From Akkermansiaceae bacterium (GTDB lineage: Bacteria; Verrucomicrobiota; Verrucomicrobiia; Verrucomicrobiales; Akkermansiaceae): 64,000 nt of DNA. How positions within the stretch are numbered: position 1 is the first letter of the stretch; the number at the start of each line of letters is the position of its first letter. Position numbers and translations under genes: made by a program. The stretch covers positions 1-64,000 of the forward strand of contig CANHPN010000009.1 in NCBI GenBank assembly GCA_947462535.1, in the 5' to 3' direction. Positions 1 through 8,527 of this stretch are shown piece after piece. The notes under the pieces were generated by a model, which had not been told where the DNA came from, did no database searches, and saw only the letters and a list, made by a program, of their open reading frames with translations.

Positions 1-131
1 AGGATCGAGCCGAAGGGATGGCGGGTGGCGTTGCCAGAGCGCGGATCTTCGATGACATCGAACATTTCAAGACCCTCGGGGAGTCCGCGGCGGAAATCGA
101 TTGCTGTTTTTGTGACGTTCAGGGTGGGCAT
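1..131 (-). CDS. ISAs1-family transposase, N-terminal part (runs off the window)
   Basis: A minus-strand frame opens with ATG at 131 and stays open to base 1, giving about 43 residues. It contains FDVIEDPRSGNATRHPFGSIL, which matches the conserved start of ISAs1-family DDE transposases (a motif of the type F..I.DPR......HPL..IL, the DDE_Tnp_1-associated region). The catalytic DDE domain would lie beyond the window edge. It is absent from the ORF track because it is open-ended. No judgement can be made on whether the full gene is intact. Confidence 0.65.
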   Translation of the reverse strand, partial: MPTLNVTKTAIDFRRGLPEGLEMFDVIEDPRSGNATRHPFGSI

Positions 132-204
132 CCGGCCCCTATAAATCAAACGATCGCTTGGTACAAGCCTTGATTGTCAGCGACTTTCTAATGTAGGTGC
201 CCTG
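1..204 (-). mobile_element. End of an ISAs1-type insertion sequence, cut by the window edge
   Basis: The first 131 bases encode, on the minus strand, the N-terminus of an ISAs1-type transposase. About 60-70 bases upstream of its start, the minus strand reads CAGGGCACCTACATT (outer edge near 204), which I take as the terminal inverted repeat because ISAs1 elements often begin CAGGGC. The rest of the element lies left of the window, so completeness and target duplication cannot be judged. The boundary is inferred from one end only. Confidence 0.6.
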
Positions 205-505
205 ACGGCGCGGCGGCGGTTTGATCTGGCAGTGGGTCGCTCATCAGAAAACGTCGTTCACCCCTTTTCCTCGGGGAGCACACGCGCCGCCGCGTGTGGT
301 TTTCAGCGGCCTCGCCGAAAACGGGCGCCGATTTACGATCACAGCCGCAAACTCCGTGCGGGCCGTATGCTCTCCCTAAGCCATTGAGGGACGCAGAGGA
401 AGGAACTGGCAGGCAAGGTGCCGTTGTAGGGAAGCGGCTGCGCCCGGCGTTCAGTCAGAATTTCCTCCTACCCTTGCCCCGGAAACCCGCTAGGATTTCC
501 CGCAA
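205..505. other. Intergenic region with a GC-rich hairpin
   Basis: No convincing gene is seen. The 71-codon ORF at 294-509 has no recognisable family. A perfect 8-bp inverted repeat, CACACGCG-ccgc-CGCGTGTG (279-298), is followed by GTTTT on the plus strand, so it resembles a weak intrinsic terminator, although no plus-strand gene precedes it. The region probably holds the promoter of the downstream adenosine deaminase gene, but no clear -35/-10 pair was found. Confidence 0.4.
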
Positions 506-1621
506 ATGAGTATTCTGACCCAGCCGAAAATACTCCGGGGAAAAGCACTCACGGCAGCGGTGGATATCCGAACGCTGCCGAAAATCCTGCTCCATGAGCA
601 TCTCGACGGCGGGCTGCGGCCCTCGACCGTCGTCGAACTCGCCGCGGAGCTTGGCTACCAAGGCCTCCCCACCACCGATCCCCCGGACCTCGCCGCGTGG
701 TTCCACCGCGGCGCGCAGCGTGGAAATCTCACGGAATATCTGGAGGGATTCGCGCACACCACTTCGGTCATGCAGACGCCCGAGGCGCTTGAGCGGGTCG
801 CCTTCGAATTCATCGAGGATATGTATCACGACGGCGTGGTCTATGCCGAGGTCCGTTTCGCTCCGGTCTATCACACCCTGCGTGGTTTGACCCAGGATGA
901 AATCGTCGTGGCCGCGATCCGCGGGCTGGAGCGGGGCGAGCGCACCTACGGCGTCGAGTGGGGCCTGATCATCTGCGCGATGCGACACATGCCGGACTCG
1001 CTCGAAGCCGCCGAGCTCGCGATCCGCAACCGCGACCTCGGCGTGGTCGGCTTCGACCTCGCGGGCGGCGAGCATGGATTTCCGCCCAAGAAACACGTCG
1101 AGGCGTTTCAAGCCATCGAGCGGGCGAATTTCTACATCACGATCCACGCCGGCGAGGCCTACGGACCGGAGTCGATCTGGCAGGCGCTGCAATATTGCGG
1201 CGCGCACCGACTCGGCCACGCCACCCGCCTGCGCGACGACATTGAATTCCTGCCAGACGACACCATGAAACTCGGCCGGCTCGCCCAATACATCCTCGAC
1301 CGCCGCGTCCCGCTAGAGATGTGCCTGCTCAGCAACCTGCATACCGGCGCCTGCGCGAGTCTTGAAGAACATCCATTCGGCGCTTTTTTCCGCCGCGGGT
1401 TTCGCGTCTGCCTCAACACCGACGACCGCCTGATGAGCGACACCTCGATGACGCGGGAAACCACGCTCGCCACCGAGCTGTTCGACTTGAGCCTCGGCGA
1501 ACTCGAAAAGCTCTCGCTCAACGGCATCAAAAGCGCGTTCGCCCCCTTTGACAAACGCCTCAAGATCATCTTCGAAACCATCAAGCCCGGTTTCGCGGCA
1601 GCGCGGGCGGCTATGCCGTAG
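506..1621 (+). CDS. add: Adenosine deaminase family protein
   Basis: Metal-dependent deaminase expected to convert adenosine to inosine in the cytosol for purine salvage. The 371 residues are slightly longer than typical adenosine deaminases (about 340). The metal-binding LLHEHLDGG motif sits near residue 30. A HAGEAYGP segment follows mid-protein, then HRLGHATRLRDD, and the C-terminal NTDDRLMSDTSM carries the expected Asp residues. The ATG at 506 is used because the family's N-terminal helix begins soon after. The 3' end overlaps the convergent ygfZ gene by 11 bases. Related deaminases acting on adenine or other nucleosides share these motifs, so substrate choice is not fixed by sequence reading alone. 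Confidence 0.85.
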   Translation: MSILTQPKILRGKALTAAVDIRTLPKILLHEHLDGGLRPSTVVELAAELGYQGLPTTDPPDLAAWFHRGAQRGNLTEYLEGFAHTTSVMQTPEALERVAFEFIEDMYHDGVVYAEVRFAPVYHTLRGLTQDEIVVAAIRGLERGERTYGVEWGLIICAMRHMPDSLEAAELAIRNRDLGVVGFDLAGGEHGFPPKKHVEAFQAIERANFYITIHAGEAYGPESIWQALQYCGAHRLGHATRLRDDIEFLPDDTMKLGRLAQYILDRRVPLEMCLLSNLHTGACASLEEHPFGAFFRRGFRVCLNTDDRLMSDTSMTRETTLATELFDLSLGELEKLSLNGIKSAFAPFDKRLKIIFETIKPGFAAARAAMP

Positions 1622-2444
1622 TCACCGGATAGACCGCTCCGTCCGCCGCTTTGAAAAACAAGTCCGTCGCACCGCGCCTCACATAGCCGAGGGCATGGCG
1701 GACGCCGGCGATAACGAACGGTGAAACGCTCGTCACCTCGCCCGCGGCGTTTTCCAAAGGTCCGGCCACAACCGGAACATCCGCATCGCAAACAAATTTG
1801 GTGAGCCGCTTGTTGACCTTGCCCGCCGACTTGATCCGGGAAATGACTTCCTGGCCGATATAGCAGCCCTTGTGATAAGAAATATCAGTTTCCTCAAGCA
1901 GCGCCTCGGGCGGAAGCATGCCTTCCAGCAATTCGCGGCCCCACGCGGGAACACCGTTCGCGATGCGCAACGACTCAAGCGCGTCGCCATCCAACAATTC
2001 AACTCCGCCCGGAAACTCGATCGTCTGACCGACAGGAACCCACCAATCGGTGCCAGGGACTCCAAACCGTTCCGACTCACGAGCGACAACTCCCGGCGGC
2101 GGCTCAGGCATCGGTCCGGTTAAATGATGCAGCGTGTATTTACCGGATAGATCGTCCACCTCCACGTCGTCGGCGATGAGATAGCGGGTCAAACGCGCTT
2201 CAAGCTCCTCCGCCCGTCCGGCAGGGCCCGCGATCCACAGCCCACCATCGGCGGCTTCCGTCACCGTCACCCGGAATTGCAGGCGGCCTTTGGCGTCGGT
2301 CACGCAGGACGGCAGTGAGATTTTCCCGCCCGCCACCCGGCGCACGTCCTGCGTGAGCTGGCCGTTGAGAAACCGCACTGCGTCCGGCCCGCGGAATTCC
2401 AGCAAGGACGGTGTGCCAAGATCGATCCGCTGGATTCCGCTCAC
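1611..2444 (-). CDS. ygfZ: YgfZ/GcvT-type folate-binding protein
   Basis: Tetrahydrofolate-binding protein of the YgfZ branch of the aminomethyltransferase fold, a family linked to repair or maturation of some iron-sulfur enzymes. The signature KGCYIGQEVISR is present, preceded by an N-terminal LLEFRGPDAVRFLNGQLTQD segment typical of the family. The track shows a 406-residue ORF, but its first part is a shadow of the dehydrogenase gene. I chose GTG at 2444 because it is preceded by AGGA at suitable spacing and gives 277 residues, close to family length. It lies 11 bases after the dehydrogenase stop and is likely co-transcribed with it. Confidence 0.82.
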   Translation of the reverse strand: MSGIQRIDLGTPSLLEFRGPDAVRFLNGQLTQDVRRVAGGKISLPSCVTDAKGRLQFRVTVTEAADGGLWIAGPAGRAEELEARLTRYLIADDVEVDDLSGKYTLHHLTGPMPEPPPGVVARESERFGVPGTDWWVPVGQTIEFPGGVELLDGDALESLRIANGVPAWGRELLEGMLPPEALLEETDISYHKGCYIGQEVISRIKSAGKVNKRLTKFVCDADVPVVAGPLENAAGEVTSVSPFVIAGVRHALGYVRRGATDLFFKAADGAVYPVTTA

Positions 2445-2455
2445 GCTTTTTCCTG

Positions 2456-3295
2456 CTAGGGTTTCACGCCTGCAGAGTAATCCAGGCCTCCCAGGCCATC
2501 GGCGTCGAGCTCGCCCATGCGCTTCGACACGGCGGCGATCGCAGGCGTATGCAAGGCGGCTGATGCCGCGAGCGCGAGCATGTAGCGGGTGTCCTTGCCC
2601 ATGTTGGAGAGCGAGAAATGGGTCTCGAAATCTCCAACCGCCATCGTCGGCAGTTTCATTCCGGTTAGCACCGAGCCGCTCGCATTTCCGGCCACCGCCT
2701 GGATCAAACAGTCGGCGGAAACTCCCTGGCTGGTGGTGATGGCAAGCGCCTCCGCCAGCGCCTGCACGGTGCAGGCGGAGATCAAATTCGTGGCCAGCTT
2801 CACTACCGTCGCGGCTCCGATCTCGCCACAATGCAACTGGCTTTTGCTGGTCACGCCGAGATACGGCTTCAGGTCTTCCGCCAGACTGGCATCACCGCCG
2901 GTATAGTACACCAACTGCCCGTTTCCGGATGCGACTTTGCTACCGGTGAACGGCGTGTCGAGAAACCGACAGCCGCGCGCCACGCAGACTCTCTCAAGCC
3001 ACATCGTGGTTTCCAAATCCAGGGTCGCGTGATTCAAAACGATCTGGCCGGCTTCCAGAAATGCCTCGATTCGCCCGACGACTTCCCGCACCGCGGGCGC
3101 GTCTTTCAGATAGATCGAGATTACCGACGCACCATCGATCGCAGCCTCCGGAGTCTCGGTTTCGCCCGTGAGCCCCTTCGCCGTGCGGTTCCAGCAACCC
3201 ACTTGCCACCCGGCATCTAGCAGCCGTGAACAAGCACGTGAGCCGATGATGCCGAGCCCCAGGACGGCCGCCCGGTTTCGAACAGGAAGACTCAT
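2456..3295 (-). CDS. NAD(P)-dependent beta-hydroxyacid dehydrogenase (6PGDH-like)
   Basis: Member of the 3-hydroxyisobutyrate / tartronate-semialdehyde / GLYR-type reductase superfamily, 279 residues. An N-terminal Rossmann motif (VLGLGIIGSRACSRLLDAGW, residues about 10-29) binds the cofactor. The substrate motif DTPFTGSKVASGNGQL follows, and GAATVVKLATNLISA carries the presumed catalytic lysine. The C-terminal all-helical half is complete. Its ATG overlaps the stop of the upstream secreted-protein gene by 4 bases (ATGA), so the two are probably coupled. The exact substrate cannot be named; a glyoxylate, succinate-semialdehyde or tartronate-semialdehyde reductase role is possible. Confidence 0.8.
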   Translation of the reverse strand: MSLPVRNRAAVLGLGIIGSRACSRLLDAGWQVGCWNRTAKGLTGETETPEAAIDGASVISIYLKDAPAVREVVGRIEAFLEAGQIVLNHATLDLETTMWLERVCVARGCRFLDTPFTGSKVASGNGQLVYYTGGDASLAEDLKPYLGVTSKSQLHCGEIGAATVVKLATNLISACTVQALAEALAITTSQGVSADCLIQAVAGNASGSVLTGMKLPTMAVGDFETHFSLSNMGKDTRYMLALAASAALHTPAIAAVSKRMGELDADGLGGLDYSAGVKP

Positions 3296-4128
3296 TGTTG
3301 GCGTTGCAGTGCGAGTTCCACCAGCTTCGCCGCTTGCCTACGGATTTCCGCCATCAGCGCGGGCGTGGGGTCCTTGCCTTCTTCCAGAACCATTTCCGTG
3401 CGCAGCCCGGCGAGGATATCGCGCATCGCCAGATAGTTCGGGCGTTCGGAAATCCTCGGCTCCAGTCCGGCCACCGACTCGGTGTAATAATCCGCGATGT
3501 CCTCGCGCATCACCTTGCGGGCACGTTCCGGAGAAAACTGCTTGTCTACCGCCACGGTCGAAACCTCCAGCGCGCGAATCCATCCGCCGAGCGAAATCAA
3601 GTGCGCCAGATCCGCGTCACGCAGGGAAACCAGCTCCTGCTCCACATCCCGCTGGGTGGCGGTGAGTTCCTTCTTGAGCTGCTCCACATTCTTGTTCTTG
3701 GCGCTATCTAGCAAACTCGCGGCGTGACGGTTGACGCGGTCGCCCGCTCCCAGCGCCTTGCCATAACGGGTCAAATCCTTCGCGAGCTCCTCCACTTGGT
3801 CGAGCTGCTCGGCCTGCACCACCAGGAATCCATCGGCAATGAGAAACCCCAGCTCGATCGCTAGGTCCGCGCGATCCTGCGACATCCGCGCCGGCATCTT
3901 GCGGGCGACCTCGGCGATCGGCAGCGGCATCAAAAACTGCAAGGTGTCGAACAGTTTCGAAATCGACGGCGCGGTGAATTCATTCACCGCGAGCTCTTCT
4001 CGCACGTGGGCGTCATCGACCAAATCCTTCGGGATGGCGACGTTGTTTTCCGCGGGTTGCTCTTCCGCGGATAGCGGAAGCAGCAACGCGGCAAATGCGG
4101 CTAACACACATGTTCGGCTCGGTTTCAC
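3292..4128 (-). CDS. Predicted secreted protein of unknown function
   Basis: I do not recognise a family. From GTG at 4128 the product is about 278 residues and starts with a signal-peptide-like stretch (KPSRTCVLAAFAALLLPLSAEE). The mature part is helical and charged, with no obvious catalytic motif or cysteine cluster. The track begins at a TTG (4170), which would put 14 polar residues before the signal sequence, so I prefer the GTG. The 3' end overlaps the downstream dehydrogenase start by 4 bases. A periplasmic helical protein is the most that can be said. Confidence 0.6.
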   Translation of the reverse strand: MKPSRTCVLAAFAALLLPLSAEEQPAENNVAIPKDLVDDAHVREELAVNEFTAPSISKLFDTLQFLMPLPIAEVARKMPARMSQDRADLAIELGFLIADGFLVVQAEQLDQVEELAKDLTRYGKALGAGDRVNRHAASLLDSAKNKNVEQLKKELTATQRDVEQELVSLRDADLAHLISLGGWIRALEVSTVAVDKQFSPERARKVMREDIADYYTESVAGLEPRISERPNYLAMRDILAGLRTEMVLEEGKDPTPALMAEIRRQAAKLVELALQRQQ

Positions 4129-4170
4129 GGCGAAAGTCTGCCACCGCCCGCCGCGCTCGGCAACCGACAA

Positions 4171-4649
4171 AATTCACTGAAAATCGCCCCGCCCGCCACA
4201 AATGACAGCCGAGACCCGCCTGAAAATTTGAATTGCCAAGCATTCCCCGCTGACTCACCTTTTGGCCGTTGGGACGACGGAACGGTGTTTCCCGTCAAGT
4301 TTCCGAACCACCACTTGGGTTGACGCCCACCTGCCCTGCCGGGCCTTGGAAGCCTTCTCAGGCAAATCAAGTCGGCTCGCCCACAGGATCGTCACCTCCC
4401 ACCCTGCTCCGCGGATTTGCGAGTGATTCCACTCATATCCCCGCCCACCCGCTTCACCCATACCCTCATCTCCATTCCTCATGGCCGGTCACGACAAGTG
4501 CGCCACGGCCAATCACCTTCAAGCCTAAGTCGATGCATCCGCCGGCGCTTTGAATGTTTCCAACCATTTCAAAGCGGCCGATGAAACTCTCGACCGCCCC
4601 CCTTTTCGAAAAGCCGCTCCAAGCACCCCAACTTTCCAACCGATTCCGG
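4171..4649 (+). promoter_or_regulatory. Leader of rho with a C-rich, G-poor rut-like tract
   Basis: This stretch of about 480 bases between the divergent secreted-protein gene and rho holds no convincing gene. The segment 4428-4482 has 29 C and only 2 G in 55 bases (TCCACTCATATCCCCGCCCA and onward). Rho loads onto exactly this kind of C-rich, unstructured RNA, and rho genes in other bacteria are autoregulated by termination in their leaders. A role in autoregulation here is inference from composition and position. Confidence 0.5.
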
Positions 4650-6530
4650 ATGAGCAACGATACTGACCAAGACACCCCACCCGCGACCAAGCGGGTGGCC
4701 AAAAAAGCAGCCACCAAGACCGCCGCGAAGAAAGCGGCAGTCAAAAAAACCGCTGTTAAAAAAGTAGCCGCCAAAAAAGTCGCTAAAAAGTCCGCCGCGG
4801 CGACGGCCGTCACTCCGGAACTTCCTTTCACCGCGCCTCCGGTTTCGAATCCGTTTCCAGCCCCCGAGGCAGCCCCACGCCCTGCGCGACCCTCAAGGGC
4901 GAAAAAAGTCGCAGCCGAGCCGGCCCCCGCCGAGCAAGCGCCAGCCAAAGCCTCCGAAACAGCGCCACGGCGCTTCGGCCGCGTCCCCGGCGGCGGTCCG
5001 GTCGTCGCCCGCGAACCTGCGGAATCGCGCGCCCCGGCTCCTCAAATTTCCACCCCTTTTCCACAGCCACCCCCTCCGCCGGAAGCGCGTGAAATCCCCG
5101 CCCCGTCCGGTCCGCCACGCGAACCGGAACAGCGCGAACGCCCGCCCCAAGACGGCCAGCAACGTAATTTCCAACAGCGCGAAGGCCAGAATCGCGACGC
5201 CCAGGGACAACAACGCACCGGCGAAAGCCGCAGCAAACGCCGCCGCGACAAACGCAAACGCCGCGCCGGCGAGCGTCAGGAACAACAAGGCCCGCCGCAA
5301 GCCCAGCACGGACAACATCCTCCGCAGCAGCATCGAAACCGCCACGAAGGGGGTGGCCGTCAGCAGCGCGGTCCCACCGATTTCGACGACCGCCGCCCGG
5401 TCCAGCTCGCCGGCCCGAAAATCGAGGCCGACGGCCTGCTCGAACTCGCCCCGAAAGGCTTCGGCTTCCTCCGCATTCCCGGAAAAAATTTCGAACAAGC
5501 CCGCGACGACGTCTTTGTCACTCCCGAGACGATCCGCAAATACAACCTGCGCCTCGGCCAATGGATCCACGGGGTCTATCAGGACGGCCCGCGCGGTCCG
5601 CAGCTCGCAGAGATCTCCCAGGTCAACGGCATGCCGCCCGAGGAAGCCGCCAAGCTCCCGCATTTCGACGAGCTCAAGGCGATCAACCCGACGCGCCGCA
5701 TCAGTTTCGAAACCACGCCCGAGCGCTTCACCACCCGCGTCGTGGACATCATGGCCCCCGTCGGTCGCGGCCAGCGCGGCCTGATCGTCTCCCCACCCCG
5801 CTCCGGAAAAACCACGCTGCTCCTCCACATGGCGGAAGCGATCCGCGAGAAATACGACGAGGCCATCCACCTCATGGTCGTGCTCGTGGACGAGCGCCCC
5901 GAGGAGGTCACCGAGTTCCGCCGCGCCCTTCCCGGCGCGGAAATTTACGCCAGCTCCAATGACGAGCAGCCGCGCAACCACACCCGCATCGCGGAGATGG
6001 CCATCGAGCGCGCCAAGCGTCTGGTAGAAGCCGGCAAGGATGTGTTCCTCATCATGGATTCCATCACCCGCCTCGCCCGCGCCTACAACGCCGGCATGAG
6101 TATGAACAGCCGCGGCCGCGGCACCGGCTCGGGAGGCATCACCATCGGCGCGCTCGAAGTGCCGCGCCGCCTCTTCGCGGCCGCTAGAAACACCCGCGGC
6201 GGAGGCTCGCTCACCATCATGGCCACCGCCCTGATCCAGACCAACTCCCGCGCCGACGAGGCCATCTACATGGAGTTCAAAGGCACCGGCAACATGGAGC
6301 TCGTCCTCGACCGCAAGATCGCGGAAAACTACATCTATCCGGCCGTGGACATCTTCAAGTCCGGCACCCGCCGCGAGGAACTTCTGCTAGCCGACCACAT
6401 GCTCCACAAGATCCACCTCATCCGCCGCGGCCTCTCCGGCCACCGCCCGGCCGAGGCGATGGAGCGCCTGCTGTTCTTCCTAAAGAAGTTCCCCAACAAC
6501 CCGCAGATGCTGTTGGAGATCAAGGGCTGA
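4650..6530 (+). CDS. rho: Transcription termination factor Rho with a long disordered N-terminal extension
   Basis: Hexameric RNA-dependent ATPase that ends transcription at C-rich sites. The start is set at ATG 4650 (MSNDTDQD) because the 32 residues before it in the track ORF lack family character, giving 626 residues against about 420 in E. coli. Residues 1-250 are low complexity: Ala/Lys repeats like a histone H1 tail (KKAATKTAAKKAAVKKTAVKK), a Pro-rich stretch, then an Arg/Gln/Gly-rich block. The cold-shock-like RNA-binding domain starts near residue 258 (LLELAPKGFGFLRIPG). Walker A is SPPRSGKTTLL near residue 381, Walker B is VVLVDERPEEV, and the C-terminal ring residues (GTGNMELVLDRKIAE) are intact. 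No gene neighbour is obviously linked in function. Confidence 0.95.
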   Translation: MSNDTDQDTPPATKRVAKKAATKTAAKKAAVKKTAVKKVAAKKVAKKSAAATAVTPELPFTAPPVSNPFPAPEAAPRPARPSRAKKVAAEPAPAEQAPAKASETAPRRFGRVPGGGPVVAREPAESRAPAPQISTPFPQPPPPPEAREIPAPSGPPREPEQRERPPQDGQQRNFQQREGQNRDAQGQQRTGESRSKRRRDKRKRRAGERQEQQGPPQAQHGQHPPQQHRNRHEGGGRQQRGPTDFDDRRPVQLAGPKIEADGLLELAPKGFGFLRIPGKNFEQARDDVFVTPETIRKYNLRLGQWIHGVYQDGPRGPQLAEISQVNGMPPEEAAKLPHFDELKAINPTRRISFETTPERFTTRVVDIMAPVGRGQRGLIVSPPRSGKTTLLLHMAEAIREKYDEAIHLMVVLVDERPEEVTEFRRALPGAEIYASSNDEQPRNHTRIAEMAIERAKRLVEAGKDVFLIMDSITRLARAYNAGMSMNSRGRGTGSGGITIGALEVPRRLFAAARNTRGGGSLTIMATALIQTNSRADEAIYMEFKGTGNMELVLDRKIAENYIYPAVDIFKSGTRREELLLADHMLHKIHLIRRGLSGHRPAEAMERLLFFLKKFPNNPQMLLEIKG

Positions 6531-6589
6531 GCCGGAACCCCGAGGTTTTGGGTTGACCGGGCATTCCCTGCACAGGAGCCTGCCGCAGC

Positions 6590-6829
6590 ATGAAAATCCT
6601 TCAATCCGCGGCCACGCTGCTGACACTCGTTTGCTCCGCCTCCGCCGGGATCACCTTCGGCCACGTCCGCGTCCAGCCCGGTGAAAGCGTCCGCCTTGTC
6701 ACCCACTCCGAAACCGCGGGCGGCACCATCACTTCAAGCTCCAGCAAGGCCGGGGAATCCACCAAGGCGGAGCTGCCTGTCCGGCTCGTGGCGACCAAGT
6801 CGTTCATCAGGGACAGCCCGATGCCTTGA
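6590..6829 (+). CDS. Small predicted secreted protein, possibly truncated
   Basis: A 79-residue ORF preceded by AGGAG about 14 bases upstream of ATG. It starts with a clear signal peptide (MKILQSAATLLTLVCSASA), followed by GITFGHVRVQPGESVRLVTHSETAGGT, which reads like a beta-rich exported domain. The protein stops soon afterwards, so it may be the remnant of a longer exported protein. The stop overlaps a possible TTG start of the following lipoprotein gene. Function is unknown, and the reality of the gene rests on the signal peptide and ribosome binding site. Confidence 0.45.
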   Translation: MKILQSAATLLTLVCSASAGITFGHVRVQPGESVRLVTHSETAGGTITSSSSKAGESTKAELPVRLVATKSFIRDSPMP

Positions 6830-6864
6830 TTAAAAATCCCTGCCAGATCCGGAACCCTCTACTC

Positions 6865-8520
6865 ATGCTTTTTTCAGGCTCACCTGTCAGCCTTGTCGCC
6901 GGGCTAGCCCTATGCCTCCTCGGCTCCTGCGGCACCGTCCCGCCGCCTGCCGGGCAAGCCGCCGCCGAGCTGCAAGGCAACACTCTCGCCTCCGCCGATG
7001 TCCTGTTAAAAAAGGCCCGCCGCCACACCACCAGTCAAGAAGTGGCCGCTGTCTATCAAATGCGCGCCGCCGAGATCGCCTGGAGCGCGCTGGACACCGA
7101 CGGCGGCGATATCAAGGACGTGCGGCAGTTGGACAAAACCCAGCGACACGCGCTGCGGATCATCGCCGCCGCCACCGAGGGCGTCGCAGTGAATTTCATC
7201 GGTTCAAAATACCAGCCCGAGAAACAATTCAGCCATGCCGGCTACAGCTACCGCGTCAGCGCCGCCATCGCGCCGAGGCCCGGCGTTTATCCGTTTGCCC
7301 GCTTGGAGTCGGCGCAACCCGCCCGTGAGGTGAAGCGCACGCTTTGCCGGAACTGGCATGTCGAGGAGGGGGTGGGAGCACCCTTCTCCCCGGTTTGGAA
7401 ACGCCCGGAGGATCCGCAGGTGCAGCGCTTCGTGAGCAGTCGCAGCTACTTGGAACCCATCACCGGAGTGCTGGAATTCGGTGGCCCCGCGAAGCCCGGA
7501 GCCCCGCGCAGGGCCTCCCTCACCGGCTACGACCCCACCGCCGTTTCCCGGGTGAATCTCGGGCGCACCGGCTATCCGCTCGCTGCGGATTTCACCGCGC
7601 CCATCGTCGCGCAGACCGCCGACATCAAGGAGTTCAAAATCGCGCTCACGGGACTCGTTCACCCCGGCGCGCTCGATTCCAAGCTGATGCTGCTGGAACC
7701 CTATGACCCCGGCCGGATTCCCCTGCTTCTCGTCCACGGACTCAACTCCCACCCGCGGATGTGGCGCGATGTCATCAACGACCTGCGCGCCGACCCCAAA
7801 CTGCGCGGGCGCTATCAGTTCATGATCTTCTATTACCCCACCGGCTGGCCCATCACTTATTCCTCCATGCGCCTGCGCGAGGAGCTGGCGGCGTTTGAAG
7901 ACCATTTCAACCACCCGAAGAAGATGGTCCTCGTCGGCCACAGCATGGGCGGACTACTCTCCCGGATGCAGGTCATTTCGCCTGGCCGAAAACTCTGGGA
8001 CGGACGCTTCGGCAAGGACGCGGACAAACTCGACACCAAACTGCCGTCGGACCACCTGACCAAGCGGATGGCACTGTTCTCGGCGAATCCCGACATCGGC
8101 CGGCAAATCTATATCTGCACCCCGCATCGCGGCAGCGGCCTCGCCGACCTGTCACTCACCTCGTGGTTCGTCAAAATCCTCTCCCTGCCCACCACCATCA
8201 CCAGCGCCTTGATCGACATCCCTAGCAATCTCGTTTCCCAAGGCACGCTCAACAGCGTCTCCGGACTCTCGCCCTCCAATCCGCTCTACAAGGAGCTCGA
8301 TCAAATCCCCATCCAAACGCCGCACCACTCCATCATCGGCGACCGCGGCCGCGGCGACACGCCGCACAGCAGCGACGGCGTGGTGCCTTACTGGAGCTCC
8401 CGTCTCAGCACCGCAGAGTCCGAGAAGATCGTGCCGGACAGCCATGGTGCCTACGACGACCCGCAGGCGATTCTCGAGCTGCGCCGCATCCTGCTGCTCA
8501 ACGCCGGAATCACGAACTAG
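6865..8520 (+). CDS. Lipoprotein with alpha/beta-hydrolase (lipase/esterase) domain
   Basis: Predicted envelope-anchored serine hydrolase of 551 residues. The ATG at 6865 is preferred over the track's TTG at 6826 because it starts the signal sequence directly. A lipobox-like LLGSC follows within the first 30 residues. The N-terminal 250 residues are a domain I cannot name. The C-terminal half has the hydrolase signature: LLVHGLNSHPRMW as the oxyanion strand, VLVGHSMGGLLSRM with the nucleophile serine, and SHGAYDDPQAI near the end with a candidate catalytic histidine. Substrate (lipid, ester or polymer) is unknown. The D-lactate dehydrogenase gene follows after 7 bases, so the two may be co-transcribed. 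Confidence 0.75.
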   Translation: MLFSGSPVSLVAGLALCLLGSCGTVPPPAGQAAAELQGNTLASADVLLKKARRHTTSQEVAAVYQMRAAEIAWSALDTDGGDIKDVRQLDKTQRHALRIIAAATEGVAVNFIGSKYQPEKQFSHAGYSYRVSAAIAPRPGVYPFARLESAQPAREVKRTLCRNWHVEEGVGAPFSPVWKRPEDPQVQRFVSSRSYLEPITGVLEFGGPAKPGAPRRASLTGYDPTAVSRVNLGRTGYPLAADFTAPIVAQTADIKEFKIALTGLVHPGALDSKLMLLEPYDPGRIPLLLVHGLNSHPRMWRDVINDLRADPKLRGRYQFMIFYYPTGWPITYSSMRLREELAAFEDHFNHPKKMVLVGHSMGGLLSRMQVISPGRKLWDGRFGKDADKLDTKLPSDHLTKRMALFSANPDIGRQIYICTPHRGSGLADLSLTSWFVKILSLPTTITSALIDIPSNLVSQGTLNSVSGLSPSNPLYKELDQIPIQTPHHSIIGDRGRGDTPHSSDGVVPYWSSRLSTAESEKIVPDSHGAYDDPQAILELRRILLLNAGITN

Positions 8521-8527
8521 CAGAATC

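Noticed and set aside
294-509. 71-codon ORF before add
   Set aside because: No start signal, no family and runs into add in another frame.
4893-5981. 362-codon ORF antisense to rho
   Set aside because: Antisense shadow of the repetitive rho N-terminus; no family.
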